DNA of 64,000 bases. Source: Eudorina sp. 2006-703-Eu-15. Its lineage: Eukaryota > Chlorophyta > Chlorophyceae > Chlamydomonadales > Volvocaceae. Both the position numbers and the translations under genes were made by a program. The notes beneath the pieces were generated by a model, which saw nothing but the letters and a program-made list of their open reading frames with translations, did not search any database and was not told the origin of the DNA. This document shows, piece by piece, positions 36,201 to 48,959 of this stretch (position 1 is the first letter of the stretch; each line of letters begins with the position of its first letter). The stretch covers positions 148,915 to 212,914 of the forward strand of contig BDSI01000172.1 in the NCBI GenBank assembly GCA_003117195.1, read 5' to 3'.

Positions 36201-37723
36201 GGGCTGACGGACGCGTACGTATGGGTGTGAGCTCGAGGGGACACCGCCTGCCGTCCGCTGACCCATGTGATGTACGTCCTTACATTGTGTACTGAATTAC
36301 CGTGTGTATTTCATTTCAGGAGCTATACCTTGCGGGGTCACGATGTCCGTGTCTCCACGTGCCTCCCTGGCCATCCATCGGAGGTCGCCCGGGGGCCTTA
36401 TGGGCCCGGGGTGACGTGTGAACAGCGTGACGGCTTGCAATTGCATGGCAGTGTGACCCCGCGGCGCCTGTGCCCTCCTCCTCATATCCCACCCCGACAG
36501 GCCTGCTGGTGTTCGTGCCCAGCTATTTTGACTTTGTGCGGCTGCGCAACGCGCTCAAGGCGGACGACAGCGTTGATTTCGCGACGATAAGCGAGTACAG
36601 CAGCAATGCTGAGGTGAGGCGGGAAGTAGGTATGGGTGAGAAAGGGAGGCGGCCGGACAGGATTCTACCTCAAGGGGAGGGGGGGCGTGACGCAGTTTGA
36701 GGGAGCCCCTTCCGGGCATATGGGATGGTGCAGCTCAACACGACCGATTGCGGGAGGGGCGGCGCTGTTGAGGAAAGGGGATCGGGCAGCTGCCTGGGAC
36801 GCAACGAGATCGGTGGAACCTCCGTGTTATGATTAAGACGGTGCGGTGCGTGGAAGAAAGGCGCTCGCGCACACGGTGTGATTGGGCTTTCTGTTGCCAC
36901 GTCCTAGGAATCCAACAGCAAGCCCTGCCTGAATACATGGACCTAGCGCCCCAGCGCAGGGCCTCGCACCCGGTTCTCTCTCCGGGTGTGCGCGGGCGGG
37001 GTCACCGCGTCCCCGCCTCTGCCCACCGTCCGCCCAACACGGTGCTGCCTACCCTCCTGCCATCCCTCCTCCCATCGCCCGTGCCGCAGGTGACCCGCTG
37101 CCGTGCGCGCTTCTTCCACGGCCAGCGCCGCATGCTGCTCTACACGGAGCGGGCGCACTTCTACCACCGATATCGCATCCGGGGCATCAAGGTGGGGCTG
37201 TCCAGGAGGGGCGGGAGGCGCGCGTCCCGGATGGCAGGCGACACGGCTCCAGGGACGGGGTTTACCAGGGGAAGTGAGGGACACAGAGTGGGCGACGCCC
37301 ACTCGTTCGACAATATGCCTGGGGCCCACAGCGCGATCTGTTACACTTAACTGGGAATCCCCTGTCCGGAATATGTTGCGTTCGTAGCGCACTATGTTTG
37401 CTCTGACTGTCGTCACTTGTACAGTGTTTGACCTGGCACGTACTGCCTGCTTATTGCCACCTATCCAAACACGTGCACTGCAGGACCTGCTGTTCTACGG
37501 GCTGCCCGACCACGCCGAGTACTACTCGGAGCTGGTGAACCTGCTCGAGGAAGGCGGAGGGGGAGGCGGCCCGGGGGGAGGCGCGCACCTGGCGTCGCAT
37601 CATCACGCCACGGTGACGGCTCTGTTCTGCCCCTGGGACGTGCTGCAGCTGGAGCGGGTGGTGGGCAGCGGGCGGGCTCGCAGGATGTTGAAGGGAGAGA
37701 GCGGCACATACGTATTCTGCTGA
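29857..37723 (+). CDS. UTP25: UTP25 / digestive organ expansion factor, ribosome biogenesis
   Basis: UTP25 (DEF in animals) is a nucleolar SSU-processome protein needed for 18S rRNA maturation; it has a DEAD-box-like fold without helicase motifs. Thirteen exons join in phase: 29857-30236, 30516-31230, 31571-31843, 32505-33224, 33614-33680, 34065-34146, 34464-34551, 35103-35210, 35608-35856, 36072-36186, 36501-36613, 37090-37191 and 37484-37723, 1,083 aa. Family hallmarks are LVSRWREVRQ-like, DLQQRSLFALLNSYADVHLP, RPKVLLLLPQRNFAFRAVRR, FRLGIKVTKGAIRLFADMYN, SDIIVASPVAL, IELLVLDRADVMGMQNWAHV, GLLVFVPSYFDFVRLRNALK, ARFFHGQRRMLLYTERAHFY and a C-terminal LERVVGSGRARRML. The N-terminus has a long Asp/Glu-rich acidic domain and exon 4 holds an inserted Gln-rich, Lys/Glu-rich segment; both are longer than usual. 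The exact N-terminus is unsure: exon 1 may begin later, near the KRGQKRRRAKP segment, with an upstream ATG exon. Confidence 0.88.
33232..33372. repeat. (GGCT)n-type repeat in UTP25 intron 4
   Basis: Tandem ggct/ggctggctggct units, broken by ggcaggg variants, begin a few bases after the exon 4 donor. They produce false Leu-Ala-Gly-Trp open frames. The repeat lies fully inside the intron. Confidence 0.95.
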
Positions 37724-37923
37724 GGAGTGGGGGCAGGAGAAGAGAGGGGGGACCGAGGATGGACGGGACCTGGGACGGCCTGGGCTGGTGGCGAAGGGTT
37801 TGGGGGATGCTCTTGCAGGGCACGGCCGGCGCCTGTGCACGTAACGGCGTTTACAAGGGATTGAGGGCATGGCATGATGTGCTTTCCGACCAGCGGAACC
37901 CCCTAGAGGCCGGATGAGGCTGA

Positions 37924-37928
37924 TGTAA
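37924..37928 (+). terminator. TGTAA polyadenylation signal of UTP25
   Basis: TGTAA 200 bases after the UTP25 stop codon, the expected position for a volvocine mRNA end. Confidence 0.6.
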
Positions 37929-37929
37929 G

Positions 37930-39040
37930 ATGGGAGCAGCAGGCGGTGGTCGGGTATGGTGCGCTGAGAGGAAGGGAGCGAGCAGGAGCGAGCGGATCCA
38001 ATGCGTCTTTGTGTAGGGTGTATTTTCGCACTTAAGCCTGGCAAACCGATCTCTTATGGCAGCTGATATCACCGCCGGTGAGCTGAAGGTGTCAGCAATT
38101 GGTCTTCACCGAGGAGCACTTCAACACCTGCAGCACTGGGCATGCGGCGCACCACCGGATGCTCGCGGCTGTATTGATCACTGACATGACATGGTAGGCG
38201 GGTTCAGTCGTTCGACAGTTCCAGGCGACCTGCTGAACGAGCTGGAATGGGCCCTTCACATCGCTCGTTCGACATACGAACGACGCACCTGGACAGGCCC
38301 TCGCGCGCCGCAAGCGGGGCGTATGTGGGCCTCCACGCACTCCCAATAAAAATACCTCTTAAGCCCAGCTTTCATGAGCAGTCCTCTCGGATTGCAGAAT
38401 AAATTGGAAGTGCCTGCAACTACCGTATCCCGTCCGAGTAGTTTGGTCCGACAACGCCCAAGCTTCCCCCCTTTCTCCAGCTCGCTATCTGTGGACCGCT
38501 TCGCAAAACACATTTCCCACCCGAAGCTGTCCCCTCACTAAATCGTGCCTGGAGTGCCCCGGAAGTCTCCGAACAGATCACAACTCCGCACGCTTCTACG
38601 GAAAAATCAAACATATTCCCAAGGATAGGGAAGCCATACGCCGTTTTCGGGTGACAGTGGAATAAGGATCACGTCAGAAAAGCATTTTCGGTTTATGCAC
38701 CCCTAATGCACTTCATCCATCGTAGGGTGCGCGGTGTCCGCAGGGAACACGGTCCCGCTGCCATGGAGGGCCCGTTGCGGTTTCAGCCGTCGGAGTGCAA
38801 TGGGTCGTGCATGCATAAATACGCCTAGCCCGGTGCATCCATCACTGGTATACCTGCTTGCTAATAATTGTCGTGCCCGGCATCACTCCCCTGTCCATGT
38901 CTCCTCACTCACCCCAAATACACATCAGGGCCATGCTTTTCAGCAGGATTCTCTTCATTATTCGCTCAGGTCCAGGCTGGTGAGCACTGCCCTACTTAAA
39001 CGCCCGACACGCCATCCGCTGGACCCTCTGGAACGGGCGG
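37930..39040. other. Intergenic region between convergent UTP25 and the coiled-coil gene
   Basis: No coding signal is evident. The right part should be the 3' untranslated region of the coiled-coil gene, but I see no TGTAA on the minus strand here. Confidence 0.5.
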
Positions 39041-42000
39041 CTAGGTGGCCCCGTCCTCGGCGTCCGATCCTCTCTGGGCTGATGGCGGCAATCCCGCCCC
39101 ACCGTCAGGCAGCTGCCCGTGGCTAATTTCAACACCCTCACTCTGGGGTAGCACCGGGTCCACAGCCACAGAACCTCTCGATTCGTGAGCCCCATGGCCT
39201 TGGAGAGGGGTTGGCTCTGGAGCTTGATCCTCGCGCTTCAGTGCTCCATACCCATCCGGAGTCGAATCCGCGGCCGTCGTCTGCAACGGCGCTGTGGCCC
39301 TTTCCGCGACGTCCTCGTCAGGTCCGCGCATGTGCGGGGTTGAAGCGCACAGCTCGTTCACCTGGCCAGCACTCAGCCCTTTCACAGACCCGCCAGTCCA
39401 TGCAGCCGTGCCTTCTACAGGTTGCACTGGAAGTGACACTCCAGCCTGGGCGGCCATCAGGTTGCTACCAGCTGGCCGAGGTGATCCCACCTGCAGCTGG
39501 TCGCTGCCAGATTCCGCCGGCAGCCTTTGGACATCGCCGGGCAAAACGGCGTGCGGAGGCCCTGCGGCTATGTAGGGCACCTCGACGGCTGAATGCTCCT
39601 GCTGTTGGACCGGCGCCGTTACCGGGGGCGCGCCCTCTTGGGGCAGCGGGAGGGCCATGGCCGCCTGATAGGGTTTGCTGTTAGCGGCCTGTGTCATCGA
39701 TTGTGGCTGATCCAGGGAGTCGTGGCCACGCACCTGCCCTGCCGATGCCTCTGACACTGGCGCAGGCGGTGGCATCGATGTGGGCTCAAGTCCATCACCA
39801 TACGTTGCTCCAGCAACCCCAGATGCCGGCATCTGTAGCGAACCAGCGTCCCCCTGCGTGTGGCGAACGGACGTTGGGGAGATGCCGACCGCCGATGACC
39901 CACTGAACTGCTGCGTGGGCGGGATGTAAGCTGGCGGCGAGACAGGGGCAGCAAGCGGCCCTGCCCCTGATATTGGCAACTGTGCTGCGGGCAATGTCGC
40001 AAGCCCCATGCCGTTGCCGTTTGTTACACCGACGGCGCCATCACCATTATCGCTAACAGTGCGTCCAGACCGCCGGGCCGTGGGAAATACTGGCTGCTGC
40101 TGTGGGTGATGTAGATATGGATGCTGCGAATGTGGCTGTTGCCAAACGGGAATCGATGTCGGGCTCGCCATGCCGACGTAAGGTCCGACAGCTCCTCCCG
40201 TGCTAGGAGGTGCTCCACCACCTGTGCTGAGAAGCGGGACAGGACCTCTGATGCCCGCCAGCTGCGCTGCTGCCTGCGGAAGCTGGGAGGACAACGACCG
40301 CGAAGACTGTGCGGACAGGCTGCCAAGCGACTGTCGCGAGTATTGCGCGTGCAGCTGCGCCGCGGCTACTGTTGACGCCTCCAAGGACGTCCGCCTGCGT
40401 GCTGCTGCAGCAGCAGCGGCGTTGGCCGCCTGCGCTGGCCGAATAAAGCCCCAGGTGCGCTCCAGCGCCATCACCTCCGCCTCCTCCGCCGCCACCTCCG
40501 CCTGCAAGGCGCCCGCCTCCTCGTACAGCTCGGCACCGACTGCGTCCTCGAGCGCAGCGCGGCTGAGGCTCAGGCTGAACACCAGGTATCTGCGGAGACA
40601 AAGCCATGATATCGCATTTGCGCGCAGCACCCAAAGTTAATATCATAGACCAAAAAATAACCAAAAAAAATTAAAAATGCATCTTCAAACATATCGTGTA
40701 GTGCAGTTGACACATCCCGACACTGGTCGTGAGAGTCTCAAGGTGGAACGTGCAGAGATCGCGCACGCGCAGGCACGGCTAATCGTTTGCATGTAGGGCT
40801 CGCAAGCCAGGGAGTGAAAGGCACTCCGAATGTCATATTACTCCCGGGGTGGCGCACCTGTGATGTGCTTCAGCGGCATGCCGCTGCGCCTCGTGGATCA
40901 TGGCGCGCAGCTCCTCCAGCTCCGAGACCTTCCCGCTCTCAGCCGCCGCCAGCTCTGACATGGCCGCAGAAACGCGGGCCATCTGGGCCGCCGCGACGTC
41001 AGCCTGCCAGAGGGTTTCCGGGGTAAACTAGTTGGGGTACTGCGTCGTGAAGAATACGGTAAAGTGTGCGAGCCGCATCTTGGCGCTATCCCCAAGCAAA
41101 CGGCCAGTCCCCAGACCTCTCCTGGTCAGGGGAAGGATAGCTACATTACCTGGACAGTTCAGCGGCACAAATGTTTTCGATTCAATTGCAAGGCTCGGCA
41201 CTGCAAGTTGTGCCTGAACGTCCATAAGCCGCCTTTGGAGTGTTCCATGCAGTAAGAGATCCAGCCTTTCCAGTTCTTCCACAGGATAACGGTTTCCATA
41301 GCATACCGTACCTGTGCAGACAGCGAACGTAGCTCTCCAGACAGCCGTGCAGCCTCCCGGAAGTCCTGCAGCGTCAGGCGCCGTGAAGCACAGCCCAATA
41401 AAACGTTGCACGGCCAGGTCACAATGCGGAGACGGGGTTCTGTGCGAAGATGGTCAGACAGGACGGCATGCGCTTGCACAGCGTGGCGCTTGCAGGTTTC
41501 TAAGGTAGTAGAGAGCAACTCAGATATTATAAGGGTCAACCTAATATGCTGCCTTCCGGTGAGATAAGACGGTTCCCGATGCTGAGATGTGGCTCCGAGC
41601 GAACAATATTCAAGATGGGGCTACGCGCACCTTGTTGGACGCCGCCGCGCGTTTGGCGGCTTCCAGCTCGGGAATGGCCCTCTGCAGGCGGGCCAGGCCT
41701 TCCTGTGCAGCCGCGCGCTCCGCTGTCAGCCGGCCTCGCTGCTCGGAAAGTCGCGACAATTCAGTGCTCAGGTCCGAGATGCACCTGGCAGAGGCACGGA
41801 GGGGCCATGGGCGCAGCAAGGCCTGCTTACCACATGTCGATTTCTAGTTATGCTGGTCTCATGTGAGATACGAAGCGCTCCACAGCATCACCAAACTTGT
41901 TTTTACTTGCTCGGGAAGCATGCACGTCTCACCTCTCGAGCCCTTTCAGTTCCTCCCGCGCCCTCTCGTCCGCTTGTTGTAGCTGCGTGCGCTGCTCCTG

Positions 42001-45000
42001 GTTGCGCGCCTCAGTCGCCACGCGTTGCGAAAGCGCCTCCGCCTCACAGCACATGGTTTCACCAGCCGCGTCAAGCGCGTCGGCCTGCTGCTTGAGCTGT
42101 GCCTGGTGCTCCTCCACTGCGGCGGCCCGTGCCCCAGCCTGGCGTTCGCTTTCCTGCGGACAGGCGCAAGACAACGATTAACTCCACCAACCGAGGACCT
42201 TCCAGTGTTCCATTAGAACTCCTCAAATGCACAGCGTCACAATTACTGCCTGATTGTTTTCTTCAGCTGGACAGTACGCACGTGAGTACAGGAAGTACGG
42301 AGGAACACACGGGTCGGATTTGTAAGCAAGTTCGGGGAGCTCTTCGCACCTGCAGCGCCTGCTCGTGCCCCGCTAGCTGAGACGCTTCGACCACTAGCTG
42401 CCGCCGCTCCTCCTCTAGCCGAGCCAAGTCATGATCGAACGCCGCGGCTTGTTGCCGCACCGCTTCTGCTGCGTCCTCAACCGCGGCCTCCGCCTCCACC
42501 AGCTCAGCCTCTTTGGCAGCGAGCAGCGCTCTTAACGACTCCACATCGGCCTGTGCGCCAGGTACAAGCAAAGAAGACCCAGAGGCCACTTAACTGGACC
42601 GTGCTACAACCATTCACGGACAGCACCGCTACCGGTGGCTAACAATCGTCGACATCTATCGGATCGACAATGCATGACTAGAGATCGCACGCGGCTCGGT
42701 TGAGTATCAGATCCCCTGATGTAAACCTTTCGCGTCGCCAGCATTGCCTTAGCCAAATACATGCGGGAGCAAACCGACAACCTGGCCTTTTACAGAGCCA
42801 CCAAATGCTTCCCCCCGGTGTGTCGTACTCAACACATTACCGTCAGTCGCACCTGAAGCGCGTCTCGGACGTCCACCCTGCGCTGCCGCTCTGCCTCCGC
42901 GGGTGCGGTCGCAGCTGCCACCCGGGCTGATACCTCCGCCGTCGCGTCGTCCAGCGCAGCGTTGCGCTCGTCCAGTGCACCGCGGCGCTGCAGGACAGGC
43001 GCACATGACGAATGTGTTCATACATGAGGAAACCGAATGACCTTGCAAGTGGACGCAGACACGCCCGACAGAGGAAATACTGTAACAATATAAGCTTTAC
43101 ATGATTGGTATGGGGCACACATGTTACCAAAAATGTCGCTGTATCCACATAGCAGACAATCCTCTCGCCAACACCCCGTCACCGAGGTACCTGCGCCAGC
43201 GCCTCCTGTGCAGCCCGATGCAGCATGGCAGCCGCTTGCGCCTCCCGCTCCGCCTGGGATGCAAGCGCCGTGGCGATCTGCTGCTGCCCACTCTGCAAGA
43301 CCGGAACACGCAAAGGTACGTTATGCAGCACGCGTCCACAATCTTGGACACTGGGACCGAACCCGACCAAGGGGTTTAGGACGCGCTGGTACCCACCTGC
43401 AGCCGGGCGAGATACGCCCCTGTAATACGCCAGACCTCCGCCTGTCGACCCAGCACCTGGAGGCGGAGCGCTGCAGTGCGCTGCAGCGCATTCGCCAGCA
43501 GCTGGACCTGGTCGTCGAGAATCGCTTGGCGGCTGGATAGCTGGGCAAGCTGCTCATCGAGCGCGGCCGCCGTGTCGAAGTCCTCGCCTTCCACTGCTGC
43601 AGCCTGGTCCGACTCGAGCTGCGCGACGCCTGTTCGTTGCGGGTAAGAAAAGGCAGTGGGTCATGATGCAACGCCATGATGCAACGATGTGGGTCGCAAA
43701 ATCCGGGAGTATCCGCATCTGCTATCAACTGCACCGACACTATCGTGCATTGTGAGCCGAGCAAAATTCTGACCGAAGCAAGGCGCATATCCCCCCTCCG
43801 GAACTGTCATTGGTCTTAAGGACTAAACCTTCTGGCAGAGCAGCAAGACAACACAGCTAAGAGCAGCCCCAACACTTGGCACGATTGAGATGCTCCCCAC
43901 TCACTCGCCATGACGCCAGCCAATGCAGCCTTGACGGCCCGCCGTTGCTGCTGCACGCTGGCCTCGACCTTTTGCGCTTGCGACAGCGCCGCCCCCAACG
44001 CCGCGACCATATCGCGTGCCCTCTGTTCAGCTGCCGTGTGACACGCGTCAACGGAGCCGGTGATGTTGTCCAAAAAGCTCTCCAGGTCGGTTACATTCGG
44101 AAGCGATGACAGGGCCGGCAATGATGCGGCTGGGTCGGTCATAAGACCGCCACTGCTGGTTCCGCCACCGCCGCTGACAAGTGCACGCGAGCGTGATCGC
44201 AGCGCACCACCCGAAGGCGGCATGGAAGCCGCCTGGGTGGCTGGGGACCGCCCGGATGCACCGGCATCGGGCTGCGGCTGCTGCGTTGTTGCGGTTGCCG
44301 CATGCATCGGCGTCGCTGCTGATGTCGTGGCTGTTGCCCCACCAGGCATTGCGCCCGAGGAATAAGGTGACATCGCCAGGACGGTCTGCCGTGGCGGTGT
44401 CATGCTACCAGTCAGGGCGTCTGCGCCATTCTGGGCATTCTGAATGAAAGCCGAGATACTCGGGCTCGGTCGGGATGGAATCGTTGCGGCCATGGGGTAG
44501 GCCTGCCCACCCACAGGCTGCACGACCGCGGCAGCCAGCGCAGCAGCCGGCGCCGCGGGACTGCCACCGACCATTTCAGCCCCGTGCACTGAGGCATACT
44601 GTGCACCTCGCGCTGCGCTGAAACCGCTCCTTGAGCTGGTGTTCCCCTCAAACGACGGACGTGCTAGCCCGCCTGTCTCGGCAGCGTTCGCCCTACTGCC
44701 TCCGACCATAGAGGCATGCGCCGATGTGCCTGCCGGCAACGTACTCCCGACGTGCCCGCTTCCGGGAACGTATGGTTGACCCAGCCGAACACCCGTTGAC
44801 GCCGCAGGTACGCTTTCCGCTATTTGTTGGAGCATCTGTGAAGTGGAAAAGACGCAAGTTGGTGAGCATGGGCCGCATAATCATGGAGACCTGCCACACG
44901 CTCATTGACAGGCGGCTACAGGCGCATTCATAGACTTCTGGGCAATCACCTCAAAAAGGACAGTGTCATCATTTCCCGCAGCCCACCTGCGTACGCGCCT

Positions 45001-48000
45001 GCTCCTCTGGCGTCTGTTGCAGCAACGCTGGCAGGTACTCCTGAACGGGCGGCTCCGCTGGCCTCAGCCTTTCGGGCTGCAAATGGGCGGGCTGCAAATG
45101 GGCGTACAAAGCAGGCATCCTCAGCGATAAAATGACGAGCACCAACGACGATAGCCTCGATTCACATCTGGCGGCCCGTGTGCAGTGATGATGGAGTCAC
45201 GCCATTCACCGCAAGATTGATGAAAAATCTACACCGTATACCCGGCCCTAAACGCTCAGTCGAGCGCATAATCCCCTGTGTGCCAGCGCACCTGGACTGC
45301 CACCTCCGTGTTGTTGTGACCCGCCCCAGCCGCCTGCGCCGCTTGTTGTTGCTGCTGCTGCTGCTGCTGACGGTACTGCCGCGCTTGCTGCAGATAAAGC
45401 TCCGCCTGCGACAAGTGCTGTGCCGGCTGAGGCGGCGGCAGCACGGGCCTTGGCTCCTCCAGCAGCGGAGCTTGTTGTTGCGTTTCCAGAGGCATAGACG
45501 CGGCGTGCAAACACGGCACCTCAACAGGCTGCTGAGCATTGTGAATCTGTTGGGCGCCTTGTTGTTGCGCTACGGGCTGCGCGCTTTCATGCGGCCAGAC
45601 CTGAGGATAACGCGCAGACTCCGAGAAGGGGTGCTGTGGGGCCGCCGACTGCTGCAAGGATTGCTGCGCAATTAGGTAATGCTGCTGCTGTCCGAGAGCA
45701 CGTTGCCCCGGTAGCTGCGGGGCATCCTGCCATTGAACTTGCGGATACCGCCTTGGGTCCACTGATGGTGGCACAGGTGGCGGCAATGGGCTTTCGTCAG
45801 CCGGGTGTTGCTGCACGGCAACCTGCTGCTGCTGCTGTCGCTGCTGCTGCAAGTATCGCATCACGTACGGCGACACTTGTGGTGGATTGTCGGGCGGGGC
45901 TGCAACCTGTGAGTGCGCTGATGCAGCGCACTGACCGGCATGTCCCAGGGACACAGGCGTAGCACTGCGCGCCACGACATCCCCATGCTGAAAATATCCA
46001 GCCGAAGAGACCGTCTCCTGCTGCGTTTCGTGGCCGTTGGGCCCCACCACGCCGGCCGCGCCGGCGCCAGCCACCAGTGACTGCGGCTCCAGCACAGTTG
46101 GCGGAGCAGCAGCTGCACTTGACTGCGGCCCGCGGCTGCTTGCTTCGTCCACACCACCGTAACCCACTCCAGCAGGAGCACCCTGGTATGGGGCACTGAC
46201 GTGTGCAGAAGAGGCGGGCCCACTGTCCACCAACGATGCTGCAGCTGAGGCCGACCCTGCCGACGCCCCGTCCGTGGCCTGGTAAAACGGTGACACCTGC
46301 GTTTGCGCTGCACTGGGGTTTCCTCGCCATGAGGGCGACGCCAGCACGCCGGCAGCACTGTCACCCACACCAACAGCCGCGCGAATGTGCTGGTATCCTT
46401 GCGCGGAGAGCTGGCGCTTGTGGAGGAACTGCGGCTGCTGCTGGTGCTGCAGCTGATGTTGCGCACCAGTATGGAGATGCGACTGCTGCTGGCCCTCTCC
46501 CTGCTGCACAGGTTCCCGCGCGAAGAATGTCCGCACGGGGTGCTCGGGATACTGCACGGGCCACCCTTGCTCTTGCTGCTGCTGGCTTTGTGACTGGGAG
46601 GGATGTGCAGGCCCACTGCCGACCGCCACCGCGGGCTGACACGCCAAGCCACTTGAGACACCCGGCGGAACGTCTGCGAAAAGAAATAAAGGAACGAACC
46701 AAAGCCCAGCATTGATCTATGGCACACCGGAACGGATCGCATCCTCTGTCTCCCTACCGCGTCAAGCGACAGGATGTTTCCACCTCGGTGACCATTGGCA
46801 ATGCTGCGCTCACCTTGCATGGACGGCCCAGCACCATCCGCCCGCGAGCCCAACTGGCTGCCGGCATAGCACTGATGCGGCATGGAGTGCCCCGCGGGTC
46901 TGAAGCTGTGCACATGTGACCGTTGCTGGGCAGCATAATGGGGTTGAGAGCTTGAGCTCAGCGCTGGAACGGCGGGCCTCCCCACTGTTCCAAGCGCCTC
47001 GGGGTGTTGCTGCTGCTGAAGTTGGCCATCTGCTTGCTCGGATGCAGGCGTCCCGGATCCAACAGCCGGTTCAGGCGAGAGCGGTAAGGACGGCTGATCC
47101 TCCGCCACAGCAACATCCAAGCCACTGCAGGGGTATCCATGCGAAATGATGAGAGCCACTGAGCAGACTTACAAACGCAAGGGCGCTTCTTGCATCAAGA
47201 CTACACACACCCTATTGACCAGATTGTTGCCTTGCGCCCTAGCTAAGACGCGTGACCGCGCAATGACACACTCACGTCAGAATTGAGCGCACGACGTGCA
47301 CGCCCACCTGAAAAGATCGTCCACATCGCCCCCGGGGCCCTCATCCACGTGTCGATCCTCTGTTTGCTGCAACGTTCCGGGATGAGCAAGGCCCTGGCCT
47401 TCAGACTGAACGGCCGCTACCGTCGGCCGGGCCGCCATGACGCCGCCCGGCGCCGCTGTCGCACTCAAGGCGTGCACGGCGGCTGTAGGTGTCTGGTACC
47501 CACTCGCTGCGGCTTGCACGCTCGACGCTGTCCATACAGGCTGTCGGCTGGTAACCTCTGCCCCAGGAAAGGGCGTAGCCCGGGTCGAACTGTACTCAGA
47601 GGGGGGTGGCCCTTGCGCATGGTAATGCGGCGCCCCGTGCTGGTACAGATGTTGGGCCGGAGCGTGCTGTCGCTGCAGGCCGGCGGGCTCAACCTGCTGC
47701 CCAGGCACAACCGTGTTCAGCTGGTCTGTGCCCTCGTCGTGCGCCCCCCGCTGCTGCGCCAGGTATTTGATATGCTTTTGCAGCAGCGCCTGTTGCTTTT
47801 GCGCCAAAAGCTGGCGTTCCTCCTCAGTCAGGTACATGTACGATGATTCACTCCTGGCAGGAGTCGACATGGCCGACCCGGCGGCCTGTGAAGGTGGCTG
47901 CTCTACGGCGTGCGGATATTGTTGTTGCTGCTGTTGGTAGTATTGCTGCGGTTGCAGCTGCGGTACAGGCGGAGCATACTGCTGCGGCTGCTGATGCTCG

Positions 48001-48953
48001 ACGTATGACTGTTGAGGCACCTGCTGCTGAGTCGCCACCGGTCGCTGCTGCCCATGTGCTGTCTGTATGCGACTCACGCTATTGCCGTTGGTAAAGCCAT
48101 CCTGCCGGGAAAAGAGAGCCACCGCCTGCTGAACCCGGCCACTGTTGCTCGGCGACATAAGTGCAGACGCCGTAGATGAGCGACCACTGGCCCCATAGCT
48201 GGTGGACGCGATACTCGGAGAAGACAACCGGGGCTCTGTACAAAAGAAACCGCGTTGCGGGAGGGGGACGCTGTGTTCGGCGTGGCGCGAGACCAAGATT
48301 ATTCCCCCTGTACCTCGGCATGAAGATGTGCATGGGGACTGAGCACCGCGTACCTGGCTTGGGTGCGGCGTCGGCCCGAGACACCACCACATCTGCTAGC
48401 TCCCGGAACTCATCCTCGAGGTCCGCAATTTGGCTGTTCAGCAGTTGGGGTACCAGGCAAAGCCGTACTCAGAAGGGGGCCATGTGGCAGAGACTTGGTC
48501 CTAATATTAGTGAATTTTGGTATATCAACAACATTCCTCCCCCTGCCAGCCCCGGGGCGTTTCTAGGCTGGTGAACGCCGATCAATCCGAATGCGACGGG
48601 ACACACTTCTTACAAGCTCCATGCCTCTCGATCGGCCGGTGGCAATGATGCAGTAGCTTCCTTGAGCTGTTGAACTGCACGTAAAGCGGGTGACACAGCC
48701 TGCTGTCAGGTCGGTCAGCGCGGAAGAAGACAGCTGCTGACCACGCACCAAGCCGCTGGATTTCGTTAAGAAGAGGAAAAGCCTGAAGGTCCCCTGGATT
48801 CAATGAACGCAGCCTTTGCAACGCAGCCTGCGTTTGTTGCAGACACTCGCCAATAGAAAGTTTTGGAACGCTTCTGCGTTGGACCTGGGTGGGTGGCGGT
48901 GGTAGAGGTGGAGGCCTTGTTGGAGGCGCGGTCTGCTTCTTACGCTTAAACAT
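39041..48953 (-). CDS. Giant Gln-rich coiled-coil protein with two UVR-like motifs
   Basis: I do not recognise this gene. Sixteen exons join in phase: 48953-48749, 48467-48354, 48235-47308, 47124-46814, 46673-45292, 45076-44987, 44835-43905, 43629-43397, 43292-43191, 42987-42853, 42550-42350, 42153-41933, 41784-41631, 41365-41312, 41003-40858 and 40589-39041, giving 2,251 aa. It starts MFKRKKQTAPPTRPPPLPPP. Residues ~70-1230 are Gln/Pro/Ala/Ser-rich and probably disordered. Residues ~1240-1790 are an almost unbroken Ala/Glu/Gln/Arg coiled coil. Two segments resemble the UVR motif (UvrB-UvrC contact helix pair): about 1325-1350 (VEGEDFDTAAALDEQL) and 1747-1770 (LEDAVGAELYEEAGALQ). The last ~480 residues are again low complexity. 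No signal peptide, membrane segment or enzyme domain is visible. A cytoskeletal, basal-body or scaffold role is possible but only a guess. Confidence 0.75.
45073..45102 (-). repeat. Tandem 15-bp duplication carrying two splice acceptors
   Basis: The unit cgggctgcaaatggg is present twice in a row. Each copy holds TTTGCAG on the minus strand, so exon 6 of the coiled-coil gene can start at 45076 or at 45091. The 15-base difference keeps frame and would add five residues, PAHLQ. Confidence 0.75.
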
Positions 48954-48959
48954 ATTTCC

